The position numbers were made by a program, and so were the translations under genes. A stretch of DNA of 64,000 bases from Halomarina pelagica. GTDB lineage: Archaea; Halobacteriota; Halobacteria; Halobacteriales; Haloarculaceae. A model generated the notes under the pieces. The model saw only the letters and a program-made list of their open reading frames with translations. It was not told where the DNA came from and made no database searches. The stretch spans positions 2,604,001 to 2,668,000 of the forward strand of contig NZ_CP100454.1 in the NCBI RefSeq assembly GCF_024228315.1. The letters are read 5' to 3'. Shown here one piece after another: positions 32,858-42,026 of this stretch. Positions within the stretch are counted from its first letter, which is position 1. Each line of letters begins with the position of its first letter.

Positions 32858-34753
32858 CTACTCCCGCAGGAGCGTGCTGCGGAGTTCCTCGTCGATCGCG
32901 GCGTCGGCCATCTTCTCGACCAGGGCGTCGAGGACCTCCTCGCGTCGACCGGAGACGAACTTGATGCTCCCGACGACGAGGTGGCCGCCGCCGGAGACGC
33001 CCGCACCGGGGTGCTCGTCGGTGAGCTGGGTGACCATCTCGGGAATGTCGAGGCGAACGCCGTCGCTGCGGAGGACGGCGAAGTCGGGACCGTAGCCGAT
33101 GGTGATGACCGGGTCGCCGGCGTGCTCGCGGACCTTGCGGTCGTGGATCGCGCCGGTGGTCTTGCCGGGGGCGGGGTAGGTGAAGCGGTGGGCGTGGTTC
33201 TCCACGTCCACGCGGTAGAGGTGCGCGCCGTTGTCGAGCGTCCCGTGCTCGGTGTGCGGGAGCGCCACGTCGAGCTGGCGGTCGCGGTCGCGCTCGGCGC
33301 GCGAGGCGAGCAACTCGACCAGCCGCTCGTGACGCTCGCGGACGGCCGGGTCGACGCCGAGGACGTCGTTCACGAGGTTGGTCCCGTCGTTGTAACGGAG
33401 CCAGAAGGCGGCGTAGTCGAGCGCCTCGCCGACGTCGTCGAGGTCGTCCTCGTCGTACCCGGCCTCCGCGGCGAGCGCGAGGTAGTCGTCCATCGCGTCG
33501 GCGCGCGAGCGGTCGCACAGCCCCGCGACGGCCGGGATGTGACGCACCGAGTCCGTGAGGTCGGGATCGATCATGCGCGCGAGTTCGACGCACATCATCC
33601 CGGTCGTGATGCGGTAGTCCTCGCCGTGGAGGTAGGGGTTGACGTGCGCCTCGACGTACGGCTCGACCGCCTCGGGGTCGGGGTGGTGGTGATCGACGAC
33701 CACGATGGGGATGTCGTACTCGGCGAGCGTCCGGTAGGCCGGCGTGTCCTCCTCCGTCGAGCCGTTGTCGAGCATGAGCAGGAGGGGGAGTTGCTGGCCG
33801 TGGCGCTCGCGGTCCTCCAGGGCGAAGTTGAGATCGCGCGTCACGTCCTCCATCTCGTAGAAGGGGGCCTTGCTCGGCAGGCGGCGAAGGAGGTGCCGCG
33901 GGGCGTCGGGGTCCTCGTTGACCTCGGCGATGTAGCGTTCGAGCGCGAGCTGGAGCGGGACCGACGCGCACATCCCGTCGCCGTCGGCGTGGTGGCGCAT
34001 CCGGATCGGACGACCGTCGAGGATGGCCCGGCGGAGGATCTTCGCCACGCCGGCGAGGTCGTCGCGCAGTTGATCGAACGCGGGCCACTCGACGAGCGGT
34101 TCGGTGTCGTGCGGTTCGGCCGCCTCGTCGAGCGCGGCGTCGAGGTCGGCGCGGACCGACTCGGGGTCCTCGATCGACTCGACGCGCTCGACTTCGAGCT
34201 GGAACGAGCCGTTCCGGCGCTCGACCACGCCGACGAAGCGGACGAGGTCGCCGACGGCGAGGTCGGGGTAGGCGCGAACGCCCGCCTCCTCGAAGCCGGC
34301 GCAGGGCACGACGCCCGTCGCGTCGCGGAGCTGGAAGATCGTCGGGCCGCCGGTCTGGCGGATCTGGACGATCTCGCCCTCGAGGTGGACCGTGTCGCCC
34401 ACCGCGTCGTCGAGGTCCGCGACGGCGACGCCGTGGTCCTGCTCGACGACCTCGGTACGGTAGTCCTCGGGCTGGATCTCGGTGAAGCTCAGGTCGCCGT
34501 TGTCCCGGATCTCCTCGAGACGGACGATGAGCGAGTCGCCGACCCGGTAGCTCCCCTGGAGTTCCGACTCGTGGACGAGCCCGGAGACGCTGTCGGAGAG
34601 ATCGACGAAGACGCCGTACTCGACGACGCCGTTGACCGTAGCGTGGTAGTTCGCCCCGACTTCGACGACGTCGGCGGTGCAGTCCGGTGCGAGGTCGTAC
34701 ACCGTGATAGTAGAGACCGAGCCGGAGTCGTTTCCGGCGTGGAACGGAGACAT
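32858..34753 (-). CDS. DHH-family nuclease with S1 and OB domains (archaeal RecJ/GAN-like)
   Basis: A 631-residue protein: an S1 RNA-binding domain (30-95, 'VVEYGVFVDLSDSVSGLVHE'), an OB-fold (110-195), a DHH core with motif I 'HHADGDGM', motif II 'LMLDNGS', the 'VVVDHHHPDP' triad, 'AGLCDRS', and a DHHA1 domain ending in 'VSGGGHLVVGSIKF'. It should be a Mn-dependent single-strand nuclease acting on DNA or RNA. ATG 34753 is chosen; the upstream ATG at 34777 lies inside the likely TATA box ('cttaaaaatg' on the minus strand), so it cannot be used. Confidence 0.9.
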   Translation of the reverse strand: MSPFHAGNDSGSVSTITVYDLAPDCTADVVEVGANYHATVNGVVEYGVFVDLSDSVSGLVHESELQGSYRVGDSLIVRLEEIRDNGDLSFTEIQPEDYRTEVVEQDHGVAVADLDDAVGDTVHLEGEIVQIRQTGGPTIFQLRDATGVVPCAGFEEAGVRAYPDLAVGDLVRFVGVVERRNGSFQLEVERVESIEDPESVRADLDAALDEAAEPHDTEPLVEWPAFDQLRDDLAGVAKILRRAILDGRPIRMRHHADGDGMCASVPLQLALERYIAEVNEDPDAPRHLLRRLPSKAPFYEMEDVTRDLNFALEDRERHGQQLPLLLMLDNGSTEEDTPAYRTLAEYDIPIVVVDHHHPDPEAVEPYVEAHVNPYLHGEDYRITTGMMCVELARMIDPDLTDSVRHIPAVAGLCDRSRADAMDDYLALAAEAGYDEDDLDDVGEALDYAAFWLRYNDGTNLVNDVLGVDPAVRERHERLVELLASRAERDRDRQLDVALPHTEHGTLDNGAHLYRVDVENHAHRFTYPAPGKTTGAIHDRKVREHAGDPVITIGYGPDFAVLRSDGVRLDIPEMVTQLTDEHPGAGVSGGGHLVVGSIKFVSGRREEVLDALVEKMADAAIDEELRSTLLRE

Positions 34754-34878
34754 TTGCCCATGCTCGGTTCCGATCATTTTTAAGTGTTGGCAAGCGTCCC
34801 CGCCGACCGCGCGCGAACGCGACGCGGCGGGCCGCCCGTTCCGGAACGCTTAGATGGAAACCGGGTCACCTCTCCTAC

Positions 34879-35448
34879 ATGCGGCTGTTCCGCTCGGGCG
34901 AAATCCTCGGCATCGCGCGCGCGACGCTCGAGTTCGCCCTCGAGGCGTCCGCCCAGACGCACCCCAACGAGTACATGGGCCTGCTGCGCGGCGAGGACGC
35001 CCGAACGCTCGGCCTCGACGAGTCGGGGACGGTCATCACCGACGTGCTCGTCATCCCCGGCACCGAGTCCAATCCCGTGAGCGCGACGGTAAAGACCGGT
35101 ATGGTCCCGAACGACCTGCGCGCCGCCGGCTCCGTCCACTCCCACCCGAACGGCGTGCTCTACCCGAGCGACGCCGACCTCGCGACCTTCGGCAAGGGCG
35201 ACGTTCACATCATCATCGGCGCACCCTACGGTGACGACGACTGGCGCGCGTTCGACCGCGACGGCGAGGAGACCGACCTCGCCGTGCTCGACGTGGAGAT
35301 CCCCGAACCGGAGGAGCGCTTCTTCGACTTCACCCAGGCGGACATCGACGAGGAACTCTCCTACGACGAGGAGTGGAAGACCGGCGATCGAGAGACCGAC
35401 GACGAGTGGGTCGACGACGAGCGGGCCGACGACGAGGGGTGGCGATGA
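34879..35448 (+). CDS. JAMM/MPN+ family metalloprotease
   Basis: A 189-residue protein with a complete JAMM zinc motif: Glu31 ('NEYMGLL'), then His87, His89, Ser97 and Asp100 in '[15 protein letters not shown]' (HxHx7Sx2D). Haloarchaeal JAMM proteins include desampylases that remove ubiquitin-like SAMPs from proteins; this may be one, but other roles exist. The last 35 residues are very acidic. It overlaps the ribL gene by 4 bp. Confidence 0.88.
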   Translation: MRLFRSGEILGIARATLEFALEASAQTHPNEYMGLLRGEDARTLGLDESGTVITDVLVIPGTESNPVSATVKTGMVPNDLRAAGSVHSHPNGVLYPSDADLATFGKGDVHIIIGAPYGDDDWRAFDRDGEETDLAVLDVEIPEPEERFFDFTQADIDEELSYDEEWKTGDRETDDEWVDDERADDEGWR

Positions 35449-35873
35449 CCCGGACGGTCGTCGCGCAGGGGACGTTCGACATCCTCCACCCCGGTCACCT
35501 CCACTACCTCGAACAGGCCGCCGAACTGGGCGAGGTGTACGTCATCATCGCCCGCCGGGAGAACGTCACGCACAAGGCGAAGCCGGTCCTCCCGGACCGC
35601 CAGCGCCGGGACATGGTCGCCGCGCTCGCCCCCGTCGACCACGCCGTCCTCGGCCACCGGGAGGACATCTTCGTCCCCATCGAGGAGATCGCCCCGGACG
35701 TGATCCTCCTGGGCCACGACCAGCACCACGACCCGGCGGCGATCGCGGCCGCCCTCGACGAGCGGGGCATCGACTGCGAGGTGCGCCGCGCGACCGGCCG
35801 GGACCCCCGCTACGAGGGCGAACTGTTCTCGACGGGCGACATCGTCGACGCGATCTGTCGGGAGCGCTGCTAG
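35445..35873 (+). CDS. ribL: FAD synthetase RibL
   Basis: A 142-residue nucleotidyltransferase. '[18 protein letters not shown]' holds the HxGH motif; '[13 protein letters not shown]' and 'ILLGHDQH' follow, and '[10 protein letters not shown]' holds the downstream nucleotide-binding Ser/Thr. RibL adenylates FMN to FAD in archaea. Length is typical. It is co-translated with the JAMM gene, and riboflavin synthesis gene ribH lies 2 kb away on the other strand. Confidence 0.92.
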   Translation: MTRTVVAQGTFDILHPGHLHYLEQAAELGEVYVIIARRENVTHKAKPVLPDRQRRDMVAALAPVDHAVLGHREDIFVPIEEIAPDVILLGHDQHHDPAAIAAALDERGIDCEVRRATGRDPRYEGELFSTGDIVDAICRERC

Positions 35874-35877
35874 CCCA

Positions 35878-36024
35878 CCTTTTGCTGCGGTCGCGTGGCG
35901 GCGACACGCTTCGCGGTCGCCGCCGGCTCCCTGGCAAAAGCTGGATCAAAACCCTCCTCACCCCCTCAGTCGCTTCGCTCCTTCGGGGGTTCGTCGGTCC
36001 GCTCGCTCACTGCGTTCGCTCGCG
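35878..36024 (+). repeat. Intergenic hairpin repeat, copy A
   Basis: Begins 'CCTTTTGCTGCGG', holds a hairpin GGCGGCGAC/GTCGCCGCC, then 'GGCAAAAGCTGGATCAAAA' and 'CCTCACCCCCTC', and ends in runs of GCTCGCT. It follows the ribL stop within 5 bases, so it could double as a terminator. Copies B and C are at 36191 and 46541. Confidence 0.6.
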
Positions 36025-36073
36025 GGTGCCACGCTGGTGTCGGCGGTGGTGAAACCAGTCTACCGTCGCGTAT

Positions 36074-36110
36074 CTTTATATCTGAGAGCGGGACCAGTGG
36101 CCCCGTGCGC
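36074..36110 (+). repeat. Promoter-like segment repeated from 31135
   Basis: 37 bp that match the promoter and start region of the phospholipase D gene (31135-31171) at 30 positions with no gap, including 'CTTT.TATC.GAGA.CGGGACC' and 'CCCCGTGCGC'. Here the GTG is followed by TGA after one codon, so no gene starts. Confidence 0.5.
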
Positions 36111-36190
36111 TGACTCTCGTCGCAGGGTGCTCGCGGTTGCGCGACGCCACGCCCTGCGAGTCGTCCACGGCGTCGCCTGTCCGCCAGGAC

Positions 36191-36292
36191 GTTTTGCTGC
36201 GCACGCCTTCGGCGTGCTAGCAAAACCTCCACTAAAACCGCGCCTCACCCCCTCGCTTCGTTCGGGGATTCGGCGCGTCCGCTCGCTCGCGG
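36191..36292 (+). repeat. Intergenic hairpin repeat, copy B
   Basis: 'GTTTTGCTGCGCACGCC-ttc' pairs with 'GGCGTGC..GCAAAAC', followed by 'CTCCACTAAAACCG', 'CCTCACCCCCTCGCTTCG' and GCTCGCTCGCGG. Same layout as copy A. It lies just past the end of the aminotransferase gene on the opposite strand. Confidence 0.6.
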
Positions 36293-36329
36293 TTCGAAAC
36301 GGAGAGGGGACCGTTTCGTCGGTTCGCGA

Positions 36330-37481
36330 TCAGCCGAGGAACCCGCCGTCGGCGAGGCGGTTCACGCCCTCCCTCAACCGCTCCTCGCTTGCCGCGTAGG
36401 AGAGGCGGGCGTAGCCGGGCGTGCCGAACGCGCTCCCGGGGACGGTGGCGACGTGCGCCTCGCTCAGCGCGTCCTCGCACCACCGGGCGTCGTCCTCGCT
36501 GACCGGCAGCATCATGTAGAACGCCCCGTCCCCGACCGGCACCTCCACGCCGCGGTCGGCGAAGAGATCCGTGAGGAGGTCGCGGCGCTCGCGGAACGCC
36601 TGGGCCATCTGGTTCACCGCGTCGTCGCACTCGCGCAGGGCGGTGATACCCGCGTGCTGGACGAAGTGGGTCGCGGAGGAGACCGAGTGCGACTGCACCT
36701 TGCCCGCCTGCCCGATCAGCTCCTCCGGCGCGGCGAGGTAGCCCAGCCGCCAGCCGGTCATCGAGAAGGCCTTCGAGAAGCCGTTGATCGTGACCGTGCG
36801 CTCGCGCATGCCGTCGAGAGTGGCGAGGCTGGTCGGCTCGACGTCGTAGGTGATCCGGTCGTAGATCTCGTCGGCGATCACCGTCACGTCGTGGTCCACG
36901 GCGAGGTCGCGGACGCCCTCCAGGGCGGCGTCGGAGAACACCGCACCCGAGGGGTTGCTCGGGGAGTTGACGACGAGCAGTTCGGTGTCGTCGGAGACGG
37001 TCTCCGCGAGGTCGTCGAGGGCCGGTTCGAGCTGGAACGTGGATTCCGAGAGGTCGACCCGCGAGAGCGACCCGCCCGCCAGCTTCGCCATGGCCTCGTA
37101 GGAGACCCACGCCGGATCGAGGAGGACGACCTCGTCCCCGTCGTCGACGAGCGTCTGGAAGGTCTCGAACAGCGCCTGCTTCGCGCCCGGCGTGACGACG
37201 ATCTCGTCGGCCTCGTAGTCGAGGTTCCGGCGCGCGAGGTCGTCGGCGATGGCCTCCCGGAGGCCGCGGACGCCCCTGGTGGGTGCGTAGCCGGTGTGGC
37301 CGGCCTCCATCGCCTCCGTCGCGGCCTCGACGATCGCCTCGGGGGTCGGGAAGTCTGGTTCGCCGACGCTCAGGTCCACCACGTCCACGCCCTCCGATTC
37401 GAGTTCGGTGGCGAGGCCGCTGATGGCGAGCGTCGCGCTCGGTTCGACGCGTTCGACGCGGTCTGCGAAGTCGAAGTTCAT
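36330..37481 (-). CDS. aspC: Aspartate aminotransferase-like enzyme, class I/II
   Basis: A 383-residue fold-type I aminotransferase. Seen: 'DLSVGEPDFPTPEAIVEAAT', 'VNSPSNPSGAVFSD', 'VIADEIYDRITYD', the PLP lysine in 'NGFSKAFSMTGWRLGYLAAP' and the carboxylate-binding Arg near the C-terminus ('YARLSYAAS'). The pattern fits the I-gamma aspartate aminotransferases. It ends a two-gene unit with ribH (20 bp apart). It differs from the Lrp-linked paralogue at 5319. Confidence 0.92.
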   Translation of the reverse strand: MNFDFADRVERVEPSATLAISGLATELESEGVDVVDLSVGEPDFPTPEAIVEAATEAMEAGHTGYAPTRGVRGLREAIADDLARRNLDYEADEIVVTPGAKQALFETFQTLVDDGDEVVLLDPAWVSYEAMAKLAGGSLSRVDLSESTFQLEPALDDLAETVSDDTELLVVNSPSNPSGAVFSDAALEGVRDLAVDHDVTVIADEIYDRITYDVEPTSLATLDGMRERTVTINGFSKAFSMTGWRLGYLAAPEELIGQAGKVQSHSVSSATHFVQHAGITALRECDDAVNQMAQAFRERRDLLTDLFADRGVEVPVGDGAFYMMLPVSEDDARWCEDALSEAHVATVPGSAFGTPGYARLSYAASEERLREGVNRLADGGFLG

Positions 37482-37500
37482 CTCTCGTGTACCTCCATCG

Positions 37501-37914
37501 TCACTCTGCTACCTCCAGTTCGTCGACGAGCGCCAGCGCGCTCTCGACGGCGCGCGCCCCGTAGTCGACGCGGGCGCGCGCCTCGTCCATGCTCATCCCG
37601 GGGCCGGTGACGCCGAGCGCGACGGGCGTGTCGCGCTTCAGGCTCACGTCGGTCAGCCCCCGCGCGGCGGCGTGCCCGATCACCTGATCGTGGTCGGTGT
37701 CGCCGCCGTGGATGGCCCCGACGACGACGACGGCGTCCACGTCGTCGCGCCGGGCGAGGCGGTCGGCCGCGAGCGGCGCGTCGTACGCGCCCGGGACGGA
37801 GAGCGTCTCGACGACGTCCGCGCCGGCCTCCGCGGCCGCGTCGCGGGCCGCCTCCTCCATCTGCTCGGTGACCTCGCGGTTGAACCGCGCGACCACGAGC
37901 CCTAACGCTACCAT
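37501..37914 (-). CDS. ribH: 6,7-dimethyl-8-ribityllumazine synthase
   Basis: A 137-residue lumazine synthase. 'LGLVVARFNREVTEQMEEAA' starts the fold; 'VPGAYDAPLAADRLA' and 'GAIHGGDTDHDQVIGHAA' carry the active-site loop with His. It condenses dihydroxybutanone phosphate with the pyrimidine precursor in riboflavin synthesis. ATG 37914 gives the usual family length; the frame upstream is not coding. Sits upstream of aspC in one unit. Confidence 0.95.
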   Translation of the reverse strand: MVALGLVVARFNREVTEQMEEAARDAAAEAGADVVETLSVPGAYDAPLAADRLARRDDVDAVVVVGAIHGGDTDHDQVIGHAAARGLTDVSLKRDTPVALGVTGPGMSMDEARARVDYGARAVESALALVDELEVAE

Positions 37915-38121
37915 ACCTGCGCCGTAGCGAGGCCCGTTAAAAGAAGTACCGCTGTGCGGCCGATACTGCCGGAGGGGGCGACGGAGAGCGACCGAGTGAG
38001 GATTCCCGTCACGACCGCCTCGAGAATCCCCCACGCGGGCGCGATCCGGTGATCGCTCACCCGACCGCCGGCGGAATCGCGACCACAAGGGTTCTTACGC
38101 GCGGGCGACTGTTCCGGGGCA

Positions 38122-39987
38122 ATGGCAGCAGGCGTCCGGAACTGGACCCCGCGACGCGCCTCCCTCGCCGTCGCCGCCGTCGCCCTCCTCGCGCTCGCGG
38201 CGCGCCTCCTCCTCCTCGGCGACCGGGTGGCTCACTGGGACGAAGCCCGCGTCGGCTACTGGATCCTCGACTACGCGCGGACGGGGAGCTACGAGTACCG
38301 CCCCATCATCCACGGGCCGTTCTACCACCACGTCAACGCGGTCGTGTTCTCCGTCCTCGGCCCGACCGACGCCGCGATGCGCCTCGTCCCCGCGGTCGTC
38401 GGCGGGCTCCTCCCACTCTCCGCGCTCCTCCTCCGCGAGCGCCTCCGGGGGGGCGAGCAGGTCGCGCTCGCGCTCTTTCTCGCCGCGAACCCCGTCCTGC
38501 TCTACTACACCCGCTTCATGCGCGGAGACCCCCTCGTCGGCGCGTTCATGTTCGTCGCGTTCGGCCTGTTCGTCCGGTACCTCGACACGCGCGCGTACCG
38601 GTACGTCCTCGCCGGCGTCGCGTTCGTCGCACTCGGGTTCACGGTCAAGGAGAACGCGCCGGTCTACCTCCTGTGCTGGGTCGGCGCGGCCGCCGTCGTC
38701 GCCTACTTCGAGCTGTTCGCCGCCGCCCGTCGCGGCGAATCGGTGAGCGGGGTCGTAGAGCGGTGGCTCGGCCTCGACCGCCGTCGCGCGGTCTGGCGGG
38801 CCGCGCTCGATCGGGCGCGGGCGGGAGACGACCAGCGGACGGACGACGATCGACGGACAGACGACGACGCCCCCCGGTCGAACGACGATCCGCGGACGAT
38901 CGAGGACGGCGGCAGCCCCCGCGGCGCGCGGCGCGCCCTCGCTCCCCTCGCCGTCGCCGCCGCGGCCGTCGCCGAGTTCCTCGCGATCGTCGTGTTCTTC
39001 TACGCGCCGCGGTCGGGCGATCCGGACGAACTCGGCCTCGGGAACGCGCTCGGCGACCCCGCGATGTGGGGTCCGGTGGTCGAGGCGGCCACGCTGGGGT
39101 CGTGGCGCTCGTTCGTCGAGATCTGGATCGACGGGAGCGCGACCGAACACGGCTACCTCCCCTACCTCGGCGACTACCTCCTGACGCTCGCGTTCGGCGC
39201 GGCGATGCTCTGTCTGTTCGCGGTCGTCGGCTTCCTCGCGGAGAGCTTCGCGGAGGAGCGCCCCCGGGGGCTCGTCCTCGGCACCTTCGCGTGGGGGGTC
39301 GCCTCGGTGCTCGGCTACCCCGTCATCACCGACATAAAGGCCCCGTGGGCAACGGTGCACGCCGTGCTCCCGCTCGCGGTCCCCGCGGCGGTCGGCGTCG
39401 CCCTCGTCTACCGCTGGGGGCGGGCGGCGTTCGCCTCGAACGATCGGCTCGGCGTCGGCGTCGCCGCGACCGTCCTCCTGCTCGTCTCGGCGCAGGTCGG
39501 CGCGATGGGTGCCACCGCCGTCTACCTCCACCCGCAGTCGCCCGAGAACGAACTCGTCCAGTACGCCCAGCCCGCCGCCGACCTGCACCCGACGCTCGCC
39601 GACGTGGAACGCGCCGCGGCGACCACCGAGGGGACGGACGTGCTCGTCTACGGCGAGCGCTACGTCGACGAGCACCCGTCGCGGTCGAGCGCGTACCGCC
39701 CCGCCTGCGTCAAGTGGTTCGAACTCCTCCCGCTCCCGTGGTACTTCGAGCGCGGCGACGTCGCGGTGTCCTGCGCGCGGACGCCGGCCGAACTCGACGC
39801 GATGGCCGAGCGCCCGCCGGTCGTCGTCGCCGACGCGGGCGAGCGGACGGAACTGCGCGCGCGCTTCCCGGGCTACGAGGCGCGCACGGGCAAGCTCCGG
39901 ACGACGGACTCCGAGGTGCTCTTCCTGGTCGACACCTCCCGGCTCCCGCGAGAGGGGGATCGGGGGCCGGAACGGCGTCGGCGCTGA
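38122..39987 (+). CDS. agl23: Agl23-type membrane glycosyltransferase-like protein
   Basis: A 621-residue GT-C/PMT-like membrane protein with about 10-12 hydrophobic segments. The first external loop has 'VAHWDEARVGYWILDYARTG', the acidic DE pair typical of GT-C enzymes, and 'RPIIHGPFYHHVNAVVFSVL'. This matches the family called flippase activity-associated Agl23 in haloarchaea. A hydrophilic insert at about residues 233-273 is a low-complexity Asp/Arg stretch ('DDQRTDDDRRTDDDAPRSND') not expected in the family. Its role in N-glycan transfer or lipid-linked sugars is inferred. Confidence 0.8.
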   Translation: MAAGVRNWTPRRASLAVAAVALLALAARLLLLGDRVAHWDEARVGYWILDYARTGSYEYRPIIHGPFYHHVNAVVFSVLGPTDAAMRLVPAVVGGLLPLSALLLRERLRGGEQVALALFLAANPVLLYYTRFMRGDPLVGAFMFVAFGLFVRYLDTRAYRYVLAGVAFVALGFTVKENAPVYLLCWVGAAAVVAYFELFAAARRGESVSGVVERWLGLDRRRAVWRAALDRARAGDDQRTDDDRRTDDDAPRSNDDPRTIEDGGSPRGARRALAPLAVAAAAVAEFLAIVVFFYAPRSGDPDELGLGNALGDPAMWGPVVEAATLGSWRSFVEIWIDGSATEHGYLPYLGDYLLTLAFGAAMLCLFAVVGFLAESFAEERPRGLVLGTFAWGVASVLGYPVITDIKAPWATVHAVLPLAVPAAVGVALVYRWGRAAFASNDRLGVGVAATVLLLVSAQVGAMGATAVYLHPQSPENELVQYAQPAADLHPTLADVERAAATTEGTDVLVYGERYVDEHPSRSSAYRPACVKWFELLPLPWYFERGDVAVSCARTPAELDAMAERPPVVVADAGERTELRARFPGYEARTGKLRTTDSEVLFLVDTSRLPREGDRGPERRRR

Positions 39988-40082
39988 CGGCGCGAGCCGA
40001 CGGTTCCGACCCGCCCGTCGGTCTGCGTCGGTCGCGAGTCGAGATGTCAACGGTTATCCCGACGGACGGGCGAGACGCTCAC

Positions 40083-41279
40083 ATGCAACTGTCAACGCCC
40101 GGCCCGACCGTCGGCGTGGTCGGCGGCGGACAGCTCGGCCGCATGCTCGGCGAGGCCGCGGGACCGCTCGGCGTCGAGGTCGTCGCGCTCGATCCGACCC
40201 CCGACTGCCCGGCCGCCCCCGTCGTCCGCGACCAGCTCGTGGGCGACTTCGACGACGCTGACGGCGTGCGCGAACTCGCGGAGCGCGCGGACGTGCTCAC
40301 CTACGAGATCGAACTGGCCGACCCGGACCTCCTGGAGCGAGCGAGCGAGGCGACCGGGACGCCCGTCCATCCCTCGCCCGACACGCTCCGGACGATCCAG
40401 GACAAGCTCGTCCAGAACGAGTGGCTGGCCGACGCGGGCGTCCCGATCCCGGAGTTCGTCCGGGTGGACGACGCGGACGACCTCCGGGCCGCGGGCGAGG
40501 AACTCGGCTGGCCGGTGATGCTCAAGGCCCGCCGGGGCGGCTACGACGGCCGCGGGAACGTCCCCGTGGAGGGTCCGGGGGAGTGCGAGGGGGCGCTCGC
40601 CGAGGTGGGCGCGGGCGAGGCCGGCGCGCTCGCCGAGGCGCTCGTCCCCTTCGAGCGCGAACTCTCGGTCATCGGCGCGAAGGGCGCGGACGGGACGGCG
40701 ACGTTCGCCGTCACGGAGACGATCCACCGCGAGGAGATCCTCCGGGAGTCCGTGACGCCCGCCCGGACGAGCGACGCGGTGCTCGAGCGCGCGCGAGAGG
40801 TCGCGGAACGCGTGCTCGACGCCACCGAGGGCCGGGGCGTCTTCGGCATCGAACTGTTCGAGCGGGAGGGGGAGGTGCTCGTCAACGAGATCGCCCCGCG
40901 CCCGCACAACTCCGGGCACTGGACCATCGAGGGGGCGCACGCCTCGCAGTTCGACCAGCACCTCCGCGCGGTGCTGGGGTGGCCGCTCGCGGAGACCGCC
41001 CTGCGCGACCCGACGGTGACGGCGAACCTGCTCGGTGCGGTCGAGCGGCCGACGGAACCCGCGACGCTCGACGGGGTCGAGGCGATCCTCGCGGAGCCGC
41101 GCGCGCACCTCCACTGGTACGGCAAGCGCGAGACGCGCCCCCTGCGGAAGATGGGCCACGTGACGCTCGTCGGCGGAGAGGGAGAGGAAGAGGAGGGACG
41201 AGGACCGAGCGACGGGTCGGAGGCGGACACGCTCCTCTCTCGCGCTCGCGACCTGCGCTCTGAGGTGACCGTCCGATGA
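40083..41279 (+). CDS. purK: N5-carboxyaminoimidazole ribonucleotide synthase
   Basis: A 398-residue ATP-grasp enzyme. 'VGVVGGGQLGRMLGEAAGPL' begins the fold, 'LGWPVMLKARRGGYDGRGN' is the ATP-grasp region and 'VNEIAPRPHNSGHWTIEGA' is the PurK signature. It carboxylates AIR with bicarbonate and ATP in purine synthesis. ATG 40083 starts the fold; the frame upstream is a shadow of agl23. It overlaps purE by 4 bp. A Glu/Gly-rich tail (about 20 residues) lies near the C-terminus. Confidence 0.96.
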   Translation: MQLSTPGPTVGVVGGGQLGRMLGEAAGPLGVEVVALDPTPDCPAAPVVRDQLVGDFDDADGVRELAERADVLTYEIELADPDLLERASEATGTPVHPSPDTLRTIQDKLVQNEWLADAGVPIPEFVRVDDADDLRAAGEELGWPVMLKARRGGYDGRGNVPVEGPGECEGALAEVGAGEAGALAEALVPFERELSVIGAKGADGTATFAVTETIHREEILRESVTPARTSDAVLERAREVAERVLDATEGRGVFGIELFEREGEVLVNEIAPRPHNSGHWTIEGAHASQFDQHLRAVLGWPLAETALRDPTVTANLLGAVERPTEPATLDGVEAILAEPRAHLHWYGKRETRPLRKMGHVTLVGGEGEEEEGRGPSDGSEADTLLSRARDLRSEVTVR

Positions 41280-41896
41280 CCGTCCCCGAGGTCCGGTCGC
41301 TGATCGACGACCTGGAGGCCGAGGCCGACCGCGACCGGCCGACCGAGGAGACGCCGGAGGTGGGGATCGTCATGGGTTCGGACTCGGATCTCGACGTGAT
41401 GTACGGTGCCTACGAGGCGCTGACGGAACTCGGCTTCGAGGAGGTGACCGACTACGACGATCCGCCGGGGGCGCGCTTCACGTTCGAGACGTACGTCGTC
41501 TCGGCCCACCGGACGCCCGACCTGATGTACGCCTACGCGACGACCGCCCGCGACCGCGGCCTGGACGTGATCGTCGCGGGCGCGGGGGGGAAGTCCGCCG
41601 ACCTGCCGAACATGACCGCCTCGCTCGCGTACCCGCTGCCGGTCGTCGGCGTCCCCGTCCAGGAGAAGTCCGTCGACTCGGTCATCGGGATGCCGACCGG
41701 CGCGCCCATCACCGCCGTCGACGCGGGCAAATCGTTCAACGCGGCGCTGTCGGCCGTCCAGATCCTCGCCCGCCGGCACGGCGAACTGGAGGAGCGACTG
41801 GTCGAGTACCACGAGGCCCTCCAGTCCTCGGTCGGGCGCGTCTCCCGGCGGCTCCACGAGTCCGGAACCGAGTCGTTCAGGGGCGGAGACCCCTGA
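41276..41896 (+). CDS. purE: N5-CAIR mutase
   Basis: A 206-residue PurE. 'GIVMGSDSDLDVMYGAYEAL', 'YVVSAHRTPDLMYAYATTAR', 'IVAGAGGKSADLPNMTASLA' and 'VIGMPTGAPITAVDAGKSFN' are the conserved segments, with the active-site 'SAHRTP'. It moves the carboxyl group of N5-CAIR to give CAIR. It has a 28-residue charged N-terminal extension and a C-terminal tail of about 20 residues beyond the bacterial length. Translationally coupled to purK. Confidence 0.96.
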   Translation: MTVPEVRSLIDDLEAEADRDRPTEETPEVGIVMGSDSDLDVMYGAYEALTELGFEEVTDYDDPPGARFTFETYVVSAHRTPDLMYAYATTARDRGLDVIVAGAGGKSADLPNMTASLAYPLPVVGVPVQEKSVDSVIGMPTGAPITAVDAGKSFNAALSAVQILARRHGELEERLVEYHEALQSSVGRVSRRLHESGTESFRGGDP

Positions 41897-42026
41897 GGCG
41901 GTCGCGGCGCGGCCGGCCGTCGAGCGGACGCGACCCGACGCTGGAAAAATCGGCGGTCCCGCCGCCAGACGCGAGAATCAACTCTTATATGCGGGGGATG
42001 CTAAGCCGCAATACGATACACGTACT

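Noticed and set aside
34753-34777. Upstream ATG (34777) for the DHH nuclease
   Set aside because: It lies within the only good TATA box of the gene, so it could not be transcribed; ATG 34753 fits a leaderless start.
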